Of a stretch of DNA of 64,000 bases, positions 8,564 through 17,302 are shown one piece after another; position 1 is the first letter of the stretch; each line of letters begins with the position of its first letter. This stretch comes from Streptomyces sp. CNH099 (GTDB lineage: Bacteria; Actinomycetota; Actinomycetes; Streptomycetales; Streptomycetaceae): the NCBI GenBank assembly GCA_000514715.1, contig AZWL01000028.1, positions 1 to 64,000 on the forward strand. The letters run 5' to 3'. Position numbers and translations under genes: made by a program. Under the pieces are notes generated by a model. That model saw only the letters and a list, made by a program, of their open reading frames with translations, was not told the DNA's origin and did not search any database.

Positions 8564-8961
8564 GCAACGCCGCGGTGCAGACCTCGGTCGCGGTGGTGTA
8601 CGACCCGGACGGCTCGCGCACCCGGGACATGCCGCTCGACCGGGAACCGGTCATGCGGCTGGCCGCCGCCATCCTCGAACGGCCCGCGGCCGGGGACACG
8701 CCCCCGCCGGAGGACTGCGAGCAGATCGCCCGGCTGCTGGCCGGGCACGCACACCTCGTCGCCGACGACGTACAGGCGCTGTGCGCCCGGTTGCCGCACC
8801 AGAGTCCGCTGCGCCGCCTCACCGAAGCCGCGCTCGGCGAGGCGCGCCAGCGCCTGGAGAGGGACCCCCGCGCCACCCTTGCCTCCGCGCAGACGCGTGC
8901 CCGGGTCGTCCGCCTCCTCTACGAGCGGCTCGACCGGCTGCAGAGCCTTCCGCCTGCCTGA
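8560..8961 (+). CDS. DUF6415-like protein
   Basis: A 133-residue mostly helical protein starting at a GTG that overlaps the previous stop. The central part (EDCEQIARLLAGHAHLVADD and then RLTEAALGEARQRLE) matches the pattern of the Streptomyces DUF6415 family, whose function is not known. It typically lies next to genes like the one at 8069. Confidence 0.6.
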   Translation: MSNAAVQTSVAVVYDPDGSRTRDMPLDREPVMRLAAAILERPAAGDTPPPEDCEQIARLLAGHAHLVADDVQALCARLPHQSPLRRLTEAALGEARQRLERDPRATLASAQTRARVVRLLYERLDRLQSLPPA

Positions 8962-9256
8962 CCGTCTCCCCGGGCCGCCCGACGCCCTCGTCGTCGGCCT
9001 GCTGCGCGACGTCGTCGTCCGGCTGCACCGGCTGCGGGCCGCGGGGCCGCCGCGGTGCGCTGGCGTACGGGGATCTCAAGCCCGAGCACGTGGTGTTCCC
9101 CGAAGGGGCATCCAGCCGGCCGGTGTTCCTCGACTCGGTCTGCTGCTCGCCCCGCCCGCGGTGCCGACAGCGTGCCGCAGCCCTCCTCCACCGGGAGGTG
9201 CCGACGCCCGCGTGCCTCTCCCACCCAGGATGCGCACAGACGTACGATAAGCGTTT
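8962..9256 (+). pseudogene. Kinase/phosphotransferase-like remnant
   Basis: Two plus-strand frames in this gap carry pieces of one protein: PDALVVGLLRDVVVRLHRL in one and YGDLKPEHVVFPEGA then RPVFLD in another. The second matches the catalytic loop (H/YGDLKPEH) and the following Asp region of aminoglycoside-phosphotransferase/protein-kinase-like folds. No start, no intact frame and no ATP-binding lobe are present, so I read it as a frameshifted C-terminal fragment. Confidence 0.5.
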
Positions 9257-9610
9257 GTGAGCACTCGTTTCCCCTCAGACCTGCTGGATCTGCAGCGCGA
9301 GCTGCAGCAGACCCGCACCGCGTACGACGCCCTGTGCGCGACGCTCCCGTGGAGCGCGGAGCCGCTCGACGGCTGGACCACCAAGGGCGCCACCGCCACC
9401 GCCGGCCCGATCGACCGTGCCCCCTCCCCCGGCTACACCGAGGACCAACGCCGGCAGGAGCACGACCTGTTCGCCCGGCTGCGCGAGCTGTCGATCGCCA
9501 TCACCACGCATCCCCACTGGCAGACCCTCCAGGGCCCCGCACGGGTCGCCGCCCGCACGCAGCTCAGGCACGCCCTGGACGACGACGGCAACGACCGCGC
9601 GGCGGCGTGA
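9257..9610 (+). CDS. Hypothetical protein, possibly leaderless
   Basis: A 117-residue helical protein (LLDLQRELQQTRTAYDAL at the N terminus, later FARLRELSIAIT) with no named domain. The GTG at 9257 has no ribosome binding site; instead a TACGAT box at 9243-9248 sits eight bases before it, where a -10 element would be for a leaderless transcript. Its stop overlaps the next ATG (TGATG). Confidence 0.6.
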   Translation: MSTRFPSDLLDLQRELQQTRTAYDALCATLPWSAEPLDGWTTKGATATAGPIDRAPSPGYTEDQRRQEHDLFARLRELSIAITTHPHWQTLQGPARVAARTQLRHALDDDGNDRAAA

Positions 9611-10176
9611 TGAAGTCCGGCGAGGACACGGCACCGCAGGAGGCCCCCACCGCGCCGATCCGGATCCGCCTTCCCGACGGGCAGCACATCCTCGGGCTGC
9701 TCCACCACCGCTTCCAGGGCGACAACGGCGCCTGGTTCTACCAGGTGTCGGTGTCCCTGTGGTCGGCCGTCCACGACCCCGCAGGCACCGGCGACCGCGC
9801 CGAGCCGTACGACGTGTCCTTCGCCGCGCCGGCCTCCCACGTCCAGCCCGTCGACGGCACCGACTACACCCGCATCCCCATACGCCGCAGCCGCGCCGCC
9901 CTCGTACGCGCCCGCGCCGGCCACGGCCCCGCGCCCGCCGCTGCGGCACCGAGCTGGCCCCCGGCGGTCCGCGGCGACGACACCGACCGCTGGTACATCC
10001 AGACCCATCGCGCCGCCGCCGGCACTCCCCCGCCAGCGTCGACGATGCACCACGCCGAGTGCTTCGTGGGCTCGGCGAAGGAACTGCTGACGACCGCACA
10101 GGCGCTCCAGGTCCTCGCCCAGCCCGGCATCACCGTGTGCAAGGTGTGCGACGCCGGCCGGCTGCAGCGCGGGTGA
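9610..10176 (+). CDS. DUF6233-like protein
   Basis: A 188-residue protein coupled to the gene before it by a TGATG overlap. It has an N-terminal beta-rich part (IRIRLPDGQHILGLLHHRFQ) and a C-terminal part with HHAEC followed by CKVC, the Cys/His layout of the small Streptomyces DUF6233-type proteins. A metal site is likely; function is unknown. It ends about 130 bases before the convergent methyltransferase. Confidence 0.55.
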   Translation: MKSGEDTAPQEAPTAPIRIRLPDGQHILGLLHHRFQGDNGAWFYQVSVSLWSAVHDPAGTGDRAEPYDVSFAAPASHVQPVDGTDYTRIPIRRSRAALVRARAGHGPAPAAAAPSWPPAVRGDDTDRWYIQTHRAAAGTPPPASTMHHAECFVGSAKELLTTAQALQVLAQPGITVCKVCDAGRLQRG

Positions 10177-10307
10177 CCGAAAGCGCCGTCAGCCAGAGAA
10201 GCGGACCCCTCGACCACCTCGCCCGGTCCATGGATCATCGGGATCGGGAGAGGCCACCCGCGCTGAACGAGCTGGGGCTGCGCTGAACGTAGTCGCGTGT
10301 TCGATGA

Positions 10308-11138
10308 TCAGGACTTGTAGCCGACGCCGCCGAAATCGTCGATCGGGCTGGACTTGCCGATGTCGGGTGTGTCCGGCCGCCACAAGGTGGTGGACACGAC
10401 CCCCGGGTTGAGAAGGTCGAGGCCCTCGAAGAAACGGTGGACCTGGCCTGGGGTGCGAAGCATCATACGTGCACCGCCACCCGTGTTCCACTGCCTGACC
10501 GCAGCCACCATCCGCTCCTTGCGGACCTCGCTCGTCGGGTGCGTGAGGACGAGGTAGCTGCCCGGGGGGAGGGCGTCCAGCAGGGTCGCGACGATGCCGT
10601 ACGCGGGGTCCTCGACGTCGGGCACCCCGGCCGGGACGAACTGCAGGACGCCGCAGACCATCAGCGCGACCGGCCGGGAGAGGTCGAGCGTCTTGCCGGC
10701 CGCGGCCACGATCCTGTGCGGGTCGCGTACGTCGGCGTCCAGGTAGTCAGTGGTCCCCGCGGGGGTGGAGGTCAGCAGCGCCTTCGCATGGGCCAGGACC
10801 AGCGGGTCGTTGTCGACGTAGACGATGCGGCACTCCGGGGCGATTCCCTGCGCCACCTGGTGGGTGTTGCTCGCGGTCGGCAGGCCGGTGCCGATGTCGA
10901 GGAACTGGCGTATCCCCGCCTCGGCCACCAAGAACCGCACCGCCCGCTCCAGGAAGCGGCGGTTGCCGCGGGCGTTCTCGCGGATCTCGGGGAAGTAGCT
11001 GGCGATCTGGTCACCCATCTCCCGGTCAGGGGCGTAATAGTCCTTGCCGCCCAGCCAGTAATTCCAGATCCGGGCCGAGTGGGGCACCGAGGCGTCGATC
11101 GGCGATCTCTGCTCCGGGAATGGTGCGTCGTCTGCCAC
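10308..11138 (-). CDS. DUF574 SAM-dependent methyltransferase
   Basis: A 276-residue protein with the signatures of the actinobacterial DUF574/Methyltransf_19 family: RIWNYWLGGKDYYAPDR near the N terminus, the SAM-binding glycine motif FLDIGTGLPT, the acidic VYVDNDPLVLAHAK at the end of strand 2, and LMVCGVLQFVP. The chosen GTG has GAGGA nine bases upstream; the longer reading adds an Arg-rich stretch and is less likely. The substrate is unknown for most members. Single gene, convergent with the 9257-10176 pair. Confidence 0.85.
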   Translation of the reverse strand: MADDAPFPEQRSPIDASVPHSARIWNYWLGGKDYYAPDREMGDQIASYFPEIRENARGNRRFLERAVRFLVAEAGIRQFLDIGTGLPTASNTHQVAQGIAPECRIVYVDNDPLVLAHAKALLTSTPAGTTDYLDADVRDPHRIVAAAGKTLDLSRPVALMVCGVLQFVPAGVPDVEDPAYGIVATLLDALPPGSYLVLTHPTSEVRKERMVAAVRQWNTGGGARMMLRTPGQVHRFFEGLDLLNPGVVSTTLWRPDTPDIGKSSPIDDFGGVGYKS

Positions 11139-11552
11139 AGCGGCCGTCCTCGGGTGCGATCGGTGCCCGCGGTCACGTTCACGCGGGGATTGTGCGTCAA
11201 CGTACCGCCCCCGAGGCGGCCTCGGAACTGACCAGCCTTGTTGCACAGGGACCGCGGTCCGAGCCGGTCGGCTCGGATCTCATGCGGTGTCGCCGGTCCA
11301 GCCGAAGTGTCCCGGAGCCTCGGGCGCGGGCTCGTTGGTGGCGCGGCCACGGCGCAGGGACTGCTGCCAGCGGGGCGGGGCCGTCGTTGGGGCCGCGGCC
11401 TGGGCGGGCGGCAACGAGCGGCTCGGCGTCAAAGGGCTGGCGAGGGTGATGCGACGCCGCCCATGTGCGACAGCGGCGCTGACGCCTCGTAGAGGGCTTT
11501 GAGCGCCGGCGAGCCCGTGCCGGGGTGCCCGCGCGAGTCCCACGTCACTTGG
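11139..11552. other. Intergenic, no confident gene
   Basis: No frame has both a ribosome binding site and a domain. One minus-strand frame around 11320-11500 contains a stretch that reads as protein (LKALYEASAPL and on) but lacks a start, so it may be a decayed gene. Confidence 0.3.
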
Positions 11553-11813
11553 TCACGAAGTCATGTCGATGTCGATGTCGGTGCTGCCGCAGCTGTTCTT
11601 GCTCACGGTTGCCGGGATCTGCGCCGGGCTCGCGCCAAGCAGCCCACCGCCGGTGATGCTCCGCGCAGCGGCGTTGTCGGGTGAAGCGGTGACGCAGGTG
11701 TTGGAGGCAGAGGGATTTGCCACGGCGCCGATACCGCCGGCCGCGGCCGGCGAGCAGCTCAGCGCTGCCAGCGCCCCGGCGAACACCGTAAGGAGTGCTG
11801 CACGCTTGGCCAT
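11553..11813 (-). CDS. Small secreted protein with two cysteines
   Basis: An 86-residue protein with a clear signal peptide (MAKRAALLTVFAGALAALSC, then SPAAAGG as cleavage region) and a mature part of about 60 residues with two Cys (SNTCV and NSCG). The tail repeats DIDID. GGAGG lies five bases before the ATG. Size and two cysteines recall chaplin-like wall proteins, but the chaplin motif order is not matched, so I leave it unassigned. Likely exported by Sec. Confidence 0.65.
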   Translation of the reverse strand: MAKRAALLTVFAGALAALSCSPAAAGGIGAVANPSASNTCVTASPDNAAARSITGGGLLGASPAQIPATVSKNSCGSTDIDIDMTS

Positions 11814-11859
11814 ACCTACCTCCGAAACAACCAGTGAGGGGCAACCTCCCCACTCAACC

Positions 11860-12343
11860 TCCGGTGACCCTCGACGGTTACGACCCGTTGCTCCCCCGGT
11901 CCCCAGTTCCTCACCCCGGCCAGCTCGCGTACGGCCGGCCGGAGATCGGCACATGGCTGCGGCAGCAGGCCCCGCCGGTCACCTCGGCGCAACCCGAGCA
12001 GCGGCGGCGGCTGACCAGCCTGGGCGTCACGCCCGCCGCCGAGGCGCCGCCTCCCGCTCCCGCAGCCGCTCGCACGGGCAAGGGGGCCGACCAGGGCGCG
12101 GCAGACGTGTCAGCGCGGCGTGGCAGCCCTCGTGCAGTGGACCGCGTGGGAAGGCGACCGGCTCATCACCCAGCGCCCGCATCGAACAGATCACGGTCGA
12201 CGGCGAAACGGCGGCCGCGCCCCGTGGAGCCCTGGCTTCCGCTCGACTGCCCGGCCCTGCAGGCGGCCTCCCTGACCGGCGGCGAGCGGGTGCGGCAGAG
12301 TCATGGCCGGATGGTCGCATGCCAGCCGCTCGGCAGCCTTTGA
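11860..12343 (+). pseudogene. Helicase-associated-domain remnant
   Basis: Three frames carry consecutive pieces of a helicase-associated (HA) domain protein: YGRPEIGTWLRQQAP with QRRRLTSLGVTP in one, RGVAALVQWTAWEGDRLITQ in a second, and EQITVDGETAA in a third. In intact Streptomyces helicases these follow in order. There is no helicase core, and at least two frameshifts separate the parts. The gap 11814-12522 holds nothing else I can support. Confidence 0.6.
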
Positions 12344-12522
12344 AACTGCGTGGTGTGCGGGCTTCCCGACGGTCAGCCGCCGCTGGCAGGGTTCACCTTG
12401 CAAGAACGGCGCGCGGGGTGCGGTGCGAGGAGCGGGGTGGCTCGGGCGGGAGCGGCGACTGCTGTCCGTGCCCAGGTGATGCGCGCGGTCTTTCGAGGCG
12501 GCGAGCGGAGAGGAGCAGCACG

Positions 12523-12873
12523 ATGGCCACCTTGTACCTTGCCGTTCAACATGCCACGCCGGCCACCAGGACGCGGGCGGTCAAGGCTCTTCGGGTCAAC
12601 GGGGTTTTCGTCGACGCAGCCTGGCTCGACGACAGCGGCGGCGTTGACCTGCCCACCATGATCACGCCACCGGCGGGGGTGGTATTCCCTGAGCGCCCCG
12701 AACCCGTCGGCTGGATGAAGTGGGCAGCTCTGGTGGTGTTCCTTTCCGCCATCGTGCTGCTGATGGCGTGGCCGCTGCTGGGTGATTGGCGATTCGGCGC
12801 CGGTGCCGGCGTGGCAGCGCTGGTCTCGTTCTTCCTGCTGAGCGGCGCGATGGTGCGTGGGATCTCCACATGA
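12523..12873 (+). CDS. Small membrane protein with polar N-terminal domain
   Basis: A 116-residue protein from ATG 12523 after GAGGAGCA. Residues 1-65 are a soluble domain (VKALRVNGVFVDAAWLD), followed by hydrophobic segments at about 68-86 (WAALVVFLSAIVLLMAWPLL) and 92-110. The end MVRGIST is probably cytoplasmic or exposed. No family is recognised; stands alone between two pseudogene regions. Confidence 0.6.
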   Translation: MATLYLAVQHATPATRTRAVKALRVNGVFVDAAWLDDSGGVDLPTMITPPAGVVFPERPEPVGWMKWAALVVFLSAIVLLMAWPLLGDWRFGAGAGVAALVSFFLLSGAMVRGIST

Positions 12874-12879
12874 ACGCCC

Positions 12880-13235
12880 TGCCTGTGCCACACCTGCCCA
12901 TCTGCCCCTTGTCGAGGCGGGTCGTGCCCATGGAGTTCGCCGTGCCCGGTGCCGTCCGTACCAGCAGTGCACGTCCAGATGAACCGGCGCTGCCAGCGCG
13001 GCGCTCGTACAGCGCCAGGACGTCGCGGGCGGCGTCATCGATGAAGGCGTCCGCGCCGGGCGTGGCGAGGACTCGGTCGCGTACGGCGGCGTCGAGGCCG
13101 GTGAGGGGGCCAGGTCCTGGGTGATGACGTCGGCGGCCGGGTCCCACAGCGTGCCGGAGACGTTCAGAAGCAGAGTGGGCCCGTCGTGGCGGGGCGGGGG
13201 TCGTTCCAGCGGGCGCCGTACGAGGTGATGGTGGC
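12880..13235 (-). pseudogene. Decayed RapZ-C-like gene
   Basis: Minus-strand frames contain pieces colinear with the first domain of the intact protein at 16091-17218: SYGARWNDPRPATTGP, then DAAVRDRVLATPGADAFIDD, then DVHCWYGRHRA, corresponding to DSFGARWQDPP, DVRDYVLTTPGAARIIDD and LVNCWYGRHRAPA there. The pieces lie in different frames with internal stops, so the gene is dead. It indicates an older copy of the same nucleotide-binding module. Confidence 0.6.
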
Positions 13236-13460
13236 CTGGGGCGTGGCAGGCAGGAGGATCTTCGGGAGAAGAACCGCGCCGGTGCGCGGAGGCGGGTGGT
13301 GTGCGGGGGGTGTGTCGAGAACAAGGCCGCGGCGAGCCCGACGGCCGTGAGGTTCAAGCCCACGGAGTGATCCGGCGGACAGTCGCGCCCACCTTGCGAT
13401 CACGGTCTGGCATGCTGGGCGGGAAATCCGAGTACCTACGGGGAAGCCACGGAGGCTCGT

Positions 13461-14225
13461 ATGCCCCTTGCCCGAGCAGCCGCTGCCGACGTAGCCGTCG
13501 AGGCGGTCGGCCCGAAGTACATCATTTTCATCCAGCAGAAGGGCGGTGCCGGCAAGTCGACGATGACGGTCAACACTGCGGCCGTTGCCGGGCGCAGCAG
13601 TCTGCTGCAGAACGACATCGAGGACGCTGCCGTCATCGCGGCCGGCATCGACCCCCAGGGCAGCCTGGAGACCTGGGCCGATCGGGTGCCGGAGGAAGTC
13701 CTGCCCTTCGACTACGTCGTCACGAAGGGCAGGGTCGGGGAGTTGTCGAAGTTCAAGGACGACCCGAACCGTAAGCGGATCTTCGTCGACACGCCAGGAT
13801 TCATGGAGATCGACCCCGATGCCGCCTGGGGCGAGGATCCGCTGGGGCAGAGCCGGGTCGCGGAGGCCCTGTTCGAAGTGCTCGAACTGGCGCACCTGGC
13901 GGTCGTGCCCATCACCCCCGAGTGGCTGTCCTGGAAGCCGGCGGAGTTCACCATCGAGCGAATCCTCAAGCCTCGGAAGATCCCCTTCATCGTCGTGATC
14001 AATCTGCATGAGCCGCGGGACGGGGACACCGCCCTGAAGAAAGTGAAGAGGTGGATCGACGAGCGCGACTACCCGCGCATGCCGGATCCGATCCGCAAGT
14101 ACACGATCCACGCGCACGCGGCGGAGAACGGGCTGACGGTCGTGGAGTACAAGACGAGCGGTACGGCGCTGCGGGCCCGCGAGGACTTCATGAACCTCGC
14201 TCTGACGATTGAGCAGGCGCTCTGA
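13461..14225 (+). CDS. parA: ParA-family partition ATPase
   Basis: A 254-residue protein with the deviant Walker A of ParA ATPases, QKGGAGKST, at residues 26-34; the signature lysine and the catalytic lysine are both present. The switch region is GIDPQGSLETWAD, and the Walker B-like strand is KRIFVDTPGF. ParA polymerises or forms gradients on the nucleoid and segregates plasmids together with a centromere-binding protein. GGAGG precedes the ATG, and its stop overlaps the next start (TGATG), as in a par operon. The first 20 residues (Ala-rich) precede the core and could include a shorter start. Confidence 0.9.
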   Translation: MPLARAAAADVAVEAVGPKYIIFIQQKGGAGKSTMTVNTAAVAGRSSLLQNDIEDAAVIAAGIDPQGSLETWADRVPEEVLPFDYVVTKGRVGELSKFKDDPNRKRIFVDTPGFMEIDPDAAWGEDPLGQSRVAEALFEVLELAHLAVVPITPEWLSWKPAEFTIERILKPRKIPFIVVINLHEPRDGDTALKKVKRWIDERDYPRMPDPIRKYTIHAHAAENGLTVVEYKTSGTALRAREDFMNLALTIEQAL

Positions 14226-15001
14226 TGGGCCGCCGGATCAGCGCTGCGGCCGGGCCGCGCCGGCCGGAGACTGCTACCGACTTTGCGCGCCACCTGCCCG
14301 GGCCGCCGCCGCAGCCGATCGCCGATACTCCGGTGCTGATCGGGGAGGAGGAGGAGGTCTTCCAGCGCTGCGAGGCGGCGGTGGAGACGTTGAAGTTCGC
14401 GTTCTGGGCGGCCGGGAAGGGTCTGCAGGTCATCCGGGATGGGCGGCTGTACCGGGCCACGCACGGCACGTTCGACGACTACGTGCAGGACCGCTGGGGG
14501 ATGACTCGGGCACAGGCCAACAAGCTGATCAGGATGTGGCCGATCGCCGAGGCGCTGTTCGAATCTGAGGCGCAAGGGTCGAACGATTTGGCTCGAACCC
14601 GAGCCAAGCGGCTCAGCCAGTCGGTGGTGTGGGAGCTCGTGCCGGTGGCCGAACGCTACGACGTCGACGCGGCGCAGCACCTGTACAGCACCACCGTTGA
14701 GGCGAGCGGGGGAGAGATCACCGCGGCGGTCCTCAAGGGCGCGGTCGCGGCCCTGCCCAAGGAGAAGTCCTTTGACGCCCAGGCGGCCGCGGTCGCGGTC
14801 CAGCGGGCTGTGAAGCAGATGCAGACCGCCAAGCGGCCCGCCCCCCGCGCCGGTGGAAGGACTCACTCAACTGCGAAGCGGGACATCGACGTTGAGTTTG
14901 ATGTTCCGTGGTCGTCGCCGGAGGAGATGAACCTGCTGCTGCGCCAGCACATGAGTGATCAGGCGCGGCGGATGCTGGCGAAGCTCCTCGCGGAGGACTG
15001 A
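14225..15001 (+). CDS. ParB-like partner of ParA
   Basis: A 258-residue protein coupled to parA. Residues about 40-110 (YRATHGTFDDYVQDRWGMTR and QANKLIRMWPIAEAL) look like a DNA-binding helical domain; the middle (LSQSVVWELVPVAERYDV) is also helical, and a basic linker leads to an acidic C terminus (EFDVPWSSPEEMNLLLRQHM) that may dimerise or contact ParA. It is not a canonical ParB with a CTP-binding box, so the assignment rests mainly on the operon. It would bind a centromere site that I could not pin down. Confidence 0.65.
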   Translation: MGRRISAAAGPRRPETATDFARHLPGPPPQPIADTPVLIGEEEEVFQRCEAAVETLKFAFWAAGKGLQVIRDGRLYRATHGTFDDYVQDRWGMTRAQANKLIRMWPIAEALFESEAQGSNDLARTRAKRLSQSVVWELVPVAERYDVDAAQHLYSTTVEASGGEITAAVLKGAVAALPKEKSFDAQAAAVAVQRAVKQMQTAKRPAPRAGGRTHSTAKRDIDVEFDVPWSSPEEMNLLLRQHMSDQARRMLAKLLAED

Positions 15002-15008
15002 CCGTACA

Positions 15009-15059
15009 CATGACGAAGGGGGCGCCACCAGCCGCAGCGGTGGCGCCCCCTTCGTCATG
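15009..15059. terminator. 21-bp perfect inverted repeat after par operon
   Basis: Positions 15009-15029 (catgacgaagggggcgccac and on) pair without mismatch with 15039-15059 around a 9-nt loop, 8 bases after the parB-like stop. It is a very stable bidirectional terminator between the convergent par operon and the small minus-strand genes; a centromere role cannot be excluded. Confidence 0.7.
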
Positions 15060-15080
15060 ACGCGGCTCACGCCGCTTCTC

Positions 15081-15176
15081 TCAAGCCGAGCCGCGCCGAG
15101 GACGACGGCCGAGGACGGCGGGTACGGGCTGCTGCCCCGCCTCGGGGCGCGGCATCTCGGGAAGCGGCTTGAACAT
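15081..15176 (-). CDS. Small 31-aa protein
   Basis: ATG at 15176 follows AGGAGAACCGCC, a strong ribosome binding site. The 31 residues (MFKPLPEMPRPEAGQQPVPA, then a basic end) are Pro-rich without a domain. It is the last of a string of short minus-strand genes. Confidence 0.4.
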   Translation of the reverse strand: MFKPLPEMPRPEAGQQPVPAVLGRRPRRGSA

Positions 15177-15190
15177 GGCGGTTCTCCTGA

Positions 15191-15512
15191 TCAGGGGTAG
15201 TGGTGGTCGTTGGGGTCGATGACGCCGAGGCAGCCGTCAGCCTGAGAGAGCAACGCGATCCGCTGCGGGTCGTCATCGGGAAAGCCGCAGGGCCTCGCGC
15301 AGGTACGCCGCGGCGGCTTCGAGAGCGTGAGCGTCCGTGAGATCGGGACGGGGTTCCGTGACGTGCCTCCGCTCGACCTCGGCAGCCGTCGCGACCCAGG
15401 CGGCCAACTCCGGGCCGTTCGTCGGGAACCGGTCCACCGCCAGCACACTGATCAGAACCTCGTGCCGGTCGATGAGCTACTCAAAGCCGGTGATCGTCGT
15501 CTGGGCGGTCAC
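15191..15512 (-). pseudogene. Interrupted small gene (stop plus frameshift)
   Basis: A GTG at 15512 after GATCAGGAGGAC reads VTAQTTITGFE and then meets TAG. The same frame continues (LIDRHEVLISVLAVDRFPTN, later LEAAAAYLREALRLS) and a shift of one base restores DDDPQRIALLSQADG to the stop at 15191. The continuous coding character across both lesions suggests a recently inactivated gene or sequence errors. Confidence 0.5.
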
Positions 15513-15517
15513 GGCGG

Positions 15518-15634
15518 TCAGTCCTCCTGATCGTCGTCGGGCTTCTGCGGGAGCGTCATCGAGAAGGTGACGGTGAAGTCGCCGTCACCGTCGTCCTCGA
15601 TGTCGCTACCGGTCTCCGGGTTGGTCCAGCCCAC
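15518..15634 (-). CDS. Small acidic 38-aa protein
   Basis: GTG 15634 follows GGAGGCCCCC. The peptide (VGWTNPETGSDIEDDGDGDF, then TVTFSMTLPQKPDDDQED) is strongly acidic. It ends a few bases before the interrupted gene at 15191-15512. No family known. Confidence 0.45.
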   Translation of the reverse strand: MGWTNPETGSDIEDDGDGDFTVTFSMTLPQKPDDDQED

Positions 15635-15823
15635 GGGGGCCTCCTTCGCTCGGGTGTCTCTTCTGTTCGGCCGGAGTCTGTCCCGACTCCCAGCCCCACC
15701 CTGCGGCGCTGGATGAGGCTGGGAGCCGTCAGCTCGGGCCGCGGCGCCACTTCGGCAGGTCCTGGGGACCGCACGCAGCTTCGCGGTCGCATGCCGCAGC
15801 GGGGTGCTCGGGGGAGCGGGCGG

Positions 15824-15979
15824 TCAGTCGGCCTCGGCCGCGTCCCGGGCAAGGACCTGCTCGCCCCTGGCCCGCAGCGCCAGGTATTCCGTGCATGTCG
15901 CCGGCGTGCCTTCCGGTAGCGGGCCTTGTGTGGAGGACCGGCCGCAGATCGCCCCAGCCCGCGGTTTGTCCACGACCAT
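15824..15979 (-). CDS. Small 51-aa protein, start uncertain
   Basis: The frame (MVVDKPRAGAICGRSSTQGP, then TCTEYLALRARGEQVLARDA) has good coding character, but the ATG at 15979 lacks a ribosome binding site, and an upstream start cannot be ruled out. It lies just after the RapZ-HIT-MazG gene on the same strand. Confidence 0.35.
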   Translation of the reverse strand: MVVDKPRAGAICGRSSTQGPLPEGTPATCTEYLALRARGEQVLARDAAEAD

Positions 15980-16090
15980 TCGCGGACGGCGAGGTGTACG
16001 TCGTTGCGTTCGTCGGCGATCGGGAGCGGGGCGACGTGCACGAGGTGGCGGTGTACAGGTGGCTGCTCCGTGGGGCCGTCTCGCGCGTGG

Positions 16091-17218
16091 TCACGTCGCC
16101 GCTCCTTCGGTTTTGATCAGGACTCCGTTGGGTCCGCGCTGGTAGGTGCGCTCGGCGTTCTTGGCCAGCTTCTTCTCGACCTGGGTCTGGAGGTCGGTGC
16201 CGGTCATCTCGGCGAGGGCGGTGAGGAACAGCAGCACGTCCGCCAGTTCCTCGCCGGCGTCGGGGAGGCTCTTGCGCCAGGCGGTGAAGGCTTCGCCGAT
16301 CTCGGCGGTGAGGAGGCTGAATTCGAGAGCGACGTCTGTGGTGTTGAAACCCTTGATGATCTTGTTTTGCCAGGCGGCGGACTGGACGGCGCGGAGGGTC
16401 ATCGCGGGGCTTGAGGGCTGCGGGGCGGCGGCCGCCCGGGCTCCTCGCGAGTCAGGCGGCGCACTCGTGCATGAACGGGTCCAGGGGAGGGCGAGGCCGT
16501 CGTCGGCGGTGCGGGGGATGAGGTGGCCGTGCAGGTGGAACACGGTGGCGTCGGGGCCGCAGCAGGTGAAGTAGTCCCACTGGCCGCCGATCTGTGCGGC
16601 GAGTTCGGCGGCGCGGAGTTGCACGGTGGCGGAGACGACGGGGTCGGTCGTGAAGTCGGCGACGTGGCCGCGGGGCAGGACCAGGAGGTGGCCGTCGGTG
16701 CAGCCGCCGCTGCGGGGCACGATCGCGAGGGCGTCGGCCCATTCGTGGACGATCGTGGCGGGGGCGCCTTCGTGGATGATCTGGCAGAACGGGCAGTCGG
16801 GGCGCGGGTGTTTGCGGGGGATCGGCGGCCGGTTGATGTGGTGGTGGGTGATCTGGACGCGGGCGCCGGCCTCGCGCATGCGGTGGCCGATGGCGTCGGC
16901 GATGGCGGGGGCGCGGTGGCGTCCGTACCAGCAGTTCACCAGGAGTTGGACAGGGCGGCCGTTCGCGGCGTCGCGTAGCGCGGTGAGTTCGTGTACGGCG
17001 TCGTCGATGATGCGGGCTGCACCCGGCGTGGTCAGGACGTAGTCGCGTACGTCGGTGTCCTGTCCGGTCTGCTGGGCGACGATGTCGGCCAGGGCCGGGT
17101 CGTCGGGCGGGTTCAGCAGTTGGTCGGTGAGGTTGATGCCGAGGACAGCGGCGCGGTAGCGGGGTGGCGGCGGGTCCTGCCAGCGGGCGCCGAAGGAGTC
17201 GATGAACAGGTCGGTCAT
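16091..17218 (-). CDS. RapZ-C / HIT / MazG-like three-domain fusion
   Basis: One uninterrupted 375-residue frame joins three modules. Residues 1-125 (LFIDSFGARWQDPP, LVNCWYGRHRAPAIADA) are a RapZ C-terminal-like domain. Residues about 135-245 (CPFCQIIHEGAPATIVHEW and FHLHGHLIPR) are a HIT-type nucleotide-binding domain with the HxHGHxx motif. Residues about 270-375 (GFNTTDVALEFSLLTAEIGE and GEELADVLLFLTALAE) match MazG-like nucleotide pyrophosphohydrolases with the ExxE and ExxD metal residues. The link between HIT and MazG (RSCTSAPPDSRGARAAAAP) is low in complexity, and a frameshift join is possible. A role in nucleotide salvage or clean-up is inferred. Confidence 0.75.
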   Translation of the reverse strand: MTDLFIDSFGARWQDPPPPRYRAAVLGINLTDQLLNPPDDPALADIVAQQTGQDTDVRDYVLTTPGAARIIDDAVHELTALRDAANGRPVQLLVNCWYGRHRAPAIADAIGHRMREAGARVQITHHHINRPPIPRKHPRPDCPFCQIIHEGAPATIVHEWADALAIVPRSGGCTDGHLLVLPRGHVADFTTDPVVSATVQLRAAELAAQIGGQWDYFTCCGPDATVFHLHGHLIPRTADDGLALPWTRSCTSAPPDSRGARAAAAPQPSSPAMTLRAVQSAAWQNKIIKGFNTTDVALEFSLLTAEIGEAFTAWRKSLPDAGEELADVLLFLTALAEMTGTDLQTQVEKKLAKNAERTYQRGPNGVLIKTEGAAT

Positions 17219-17302
17219 GGAGGCTCCAGGCTCGGTGTGGAGACGCGGGAGCGCCGCCCCGGCCGGGATGGCCCAAGGGCGGCGCTCCGCTGTGTCGGTG
17301 TG

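Noticed and set aside
11553..11813. Calling the small secreted protein a chaplin
   Set aside because: Signal peptide, size and two cysteines fit, but the chaplin core motif and its Cys spacing are not there.
15009..15059. Calling the 21-bp inverted repeat after parB the parS centromere
   Set aside because: Position directly after the stop between convergent genes fits a terminator better, and there is no array of direct repeats.
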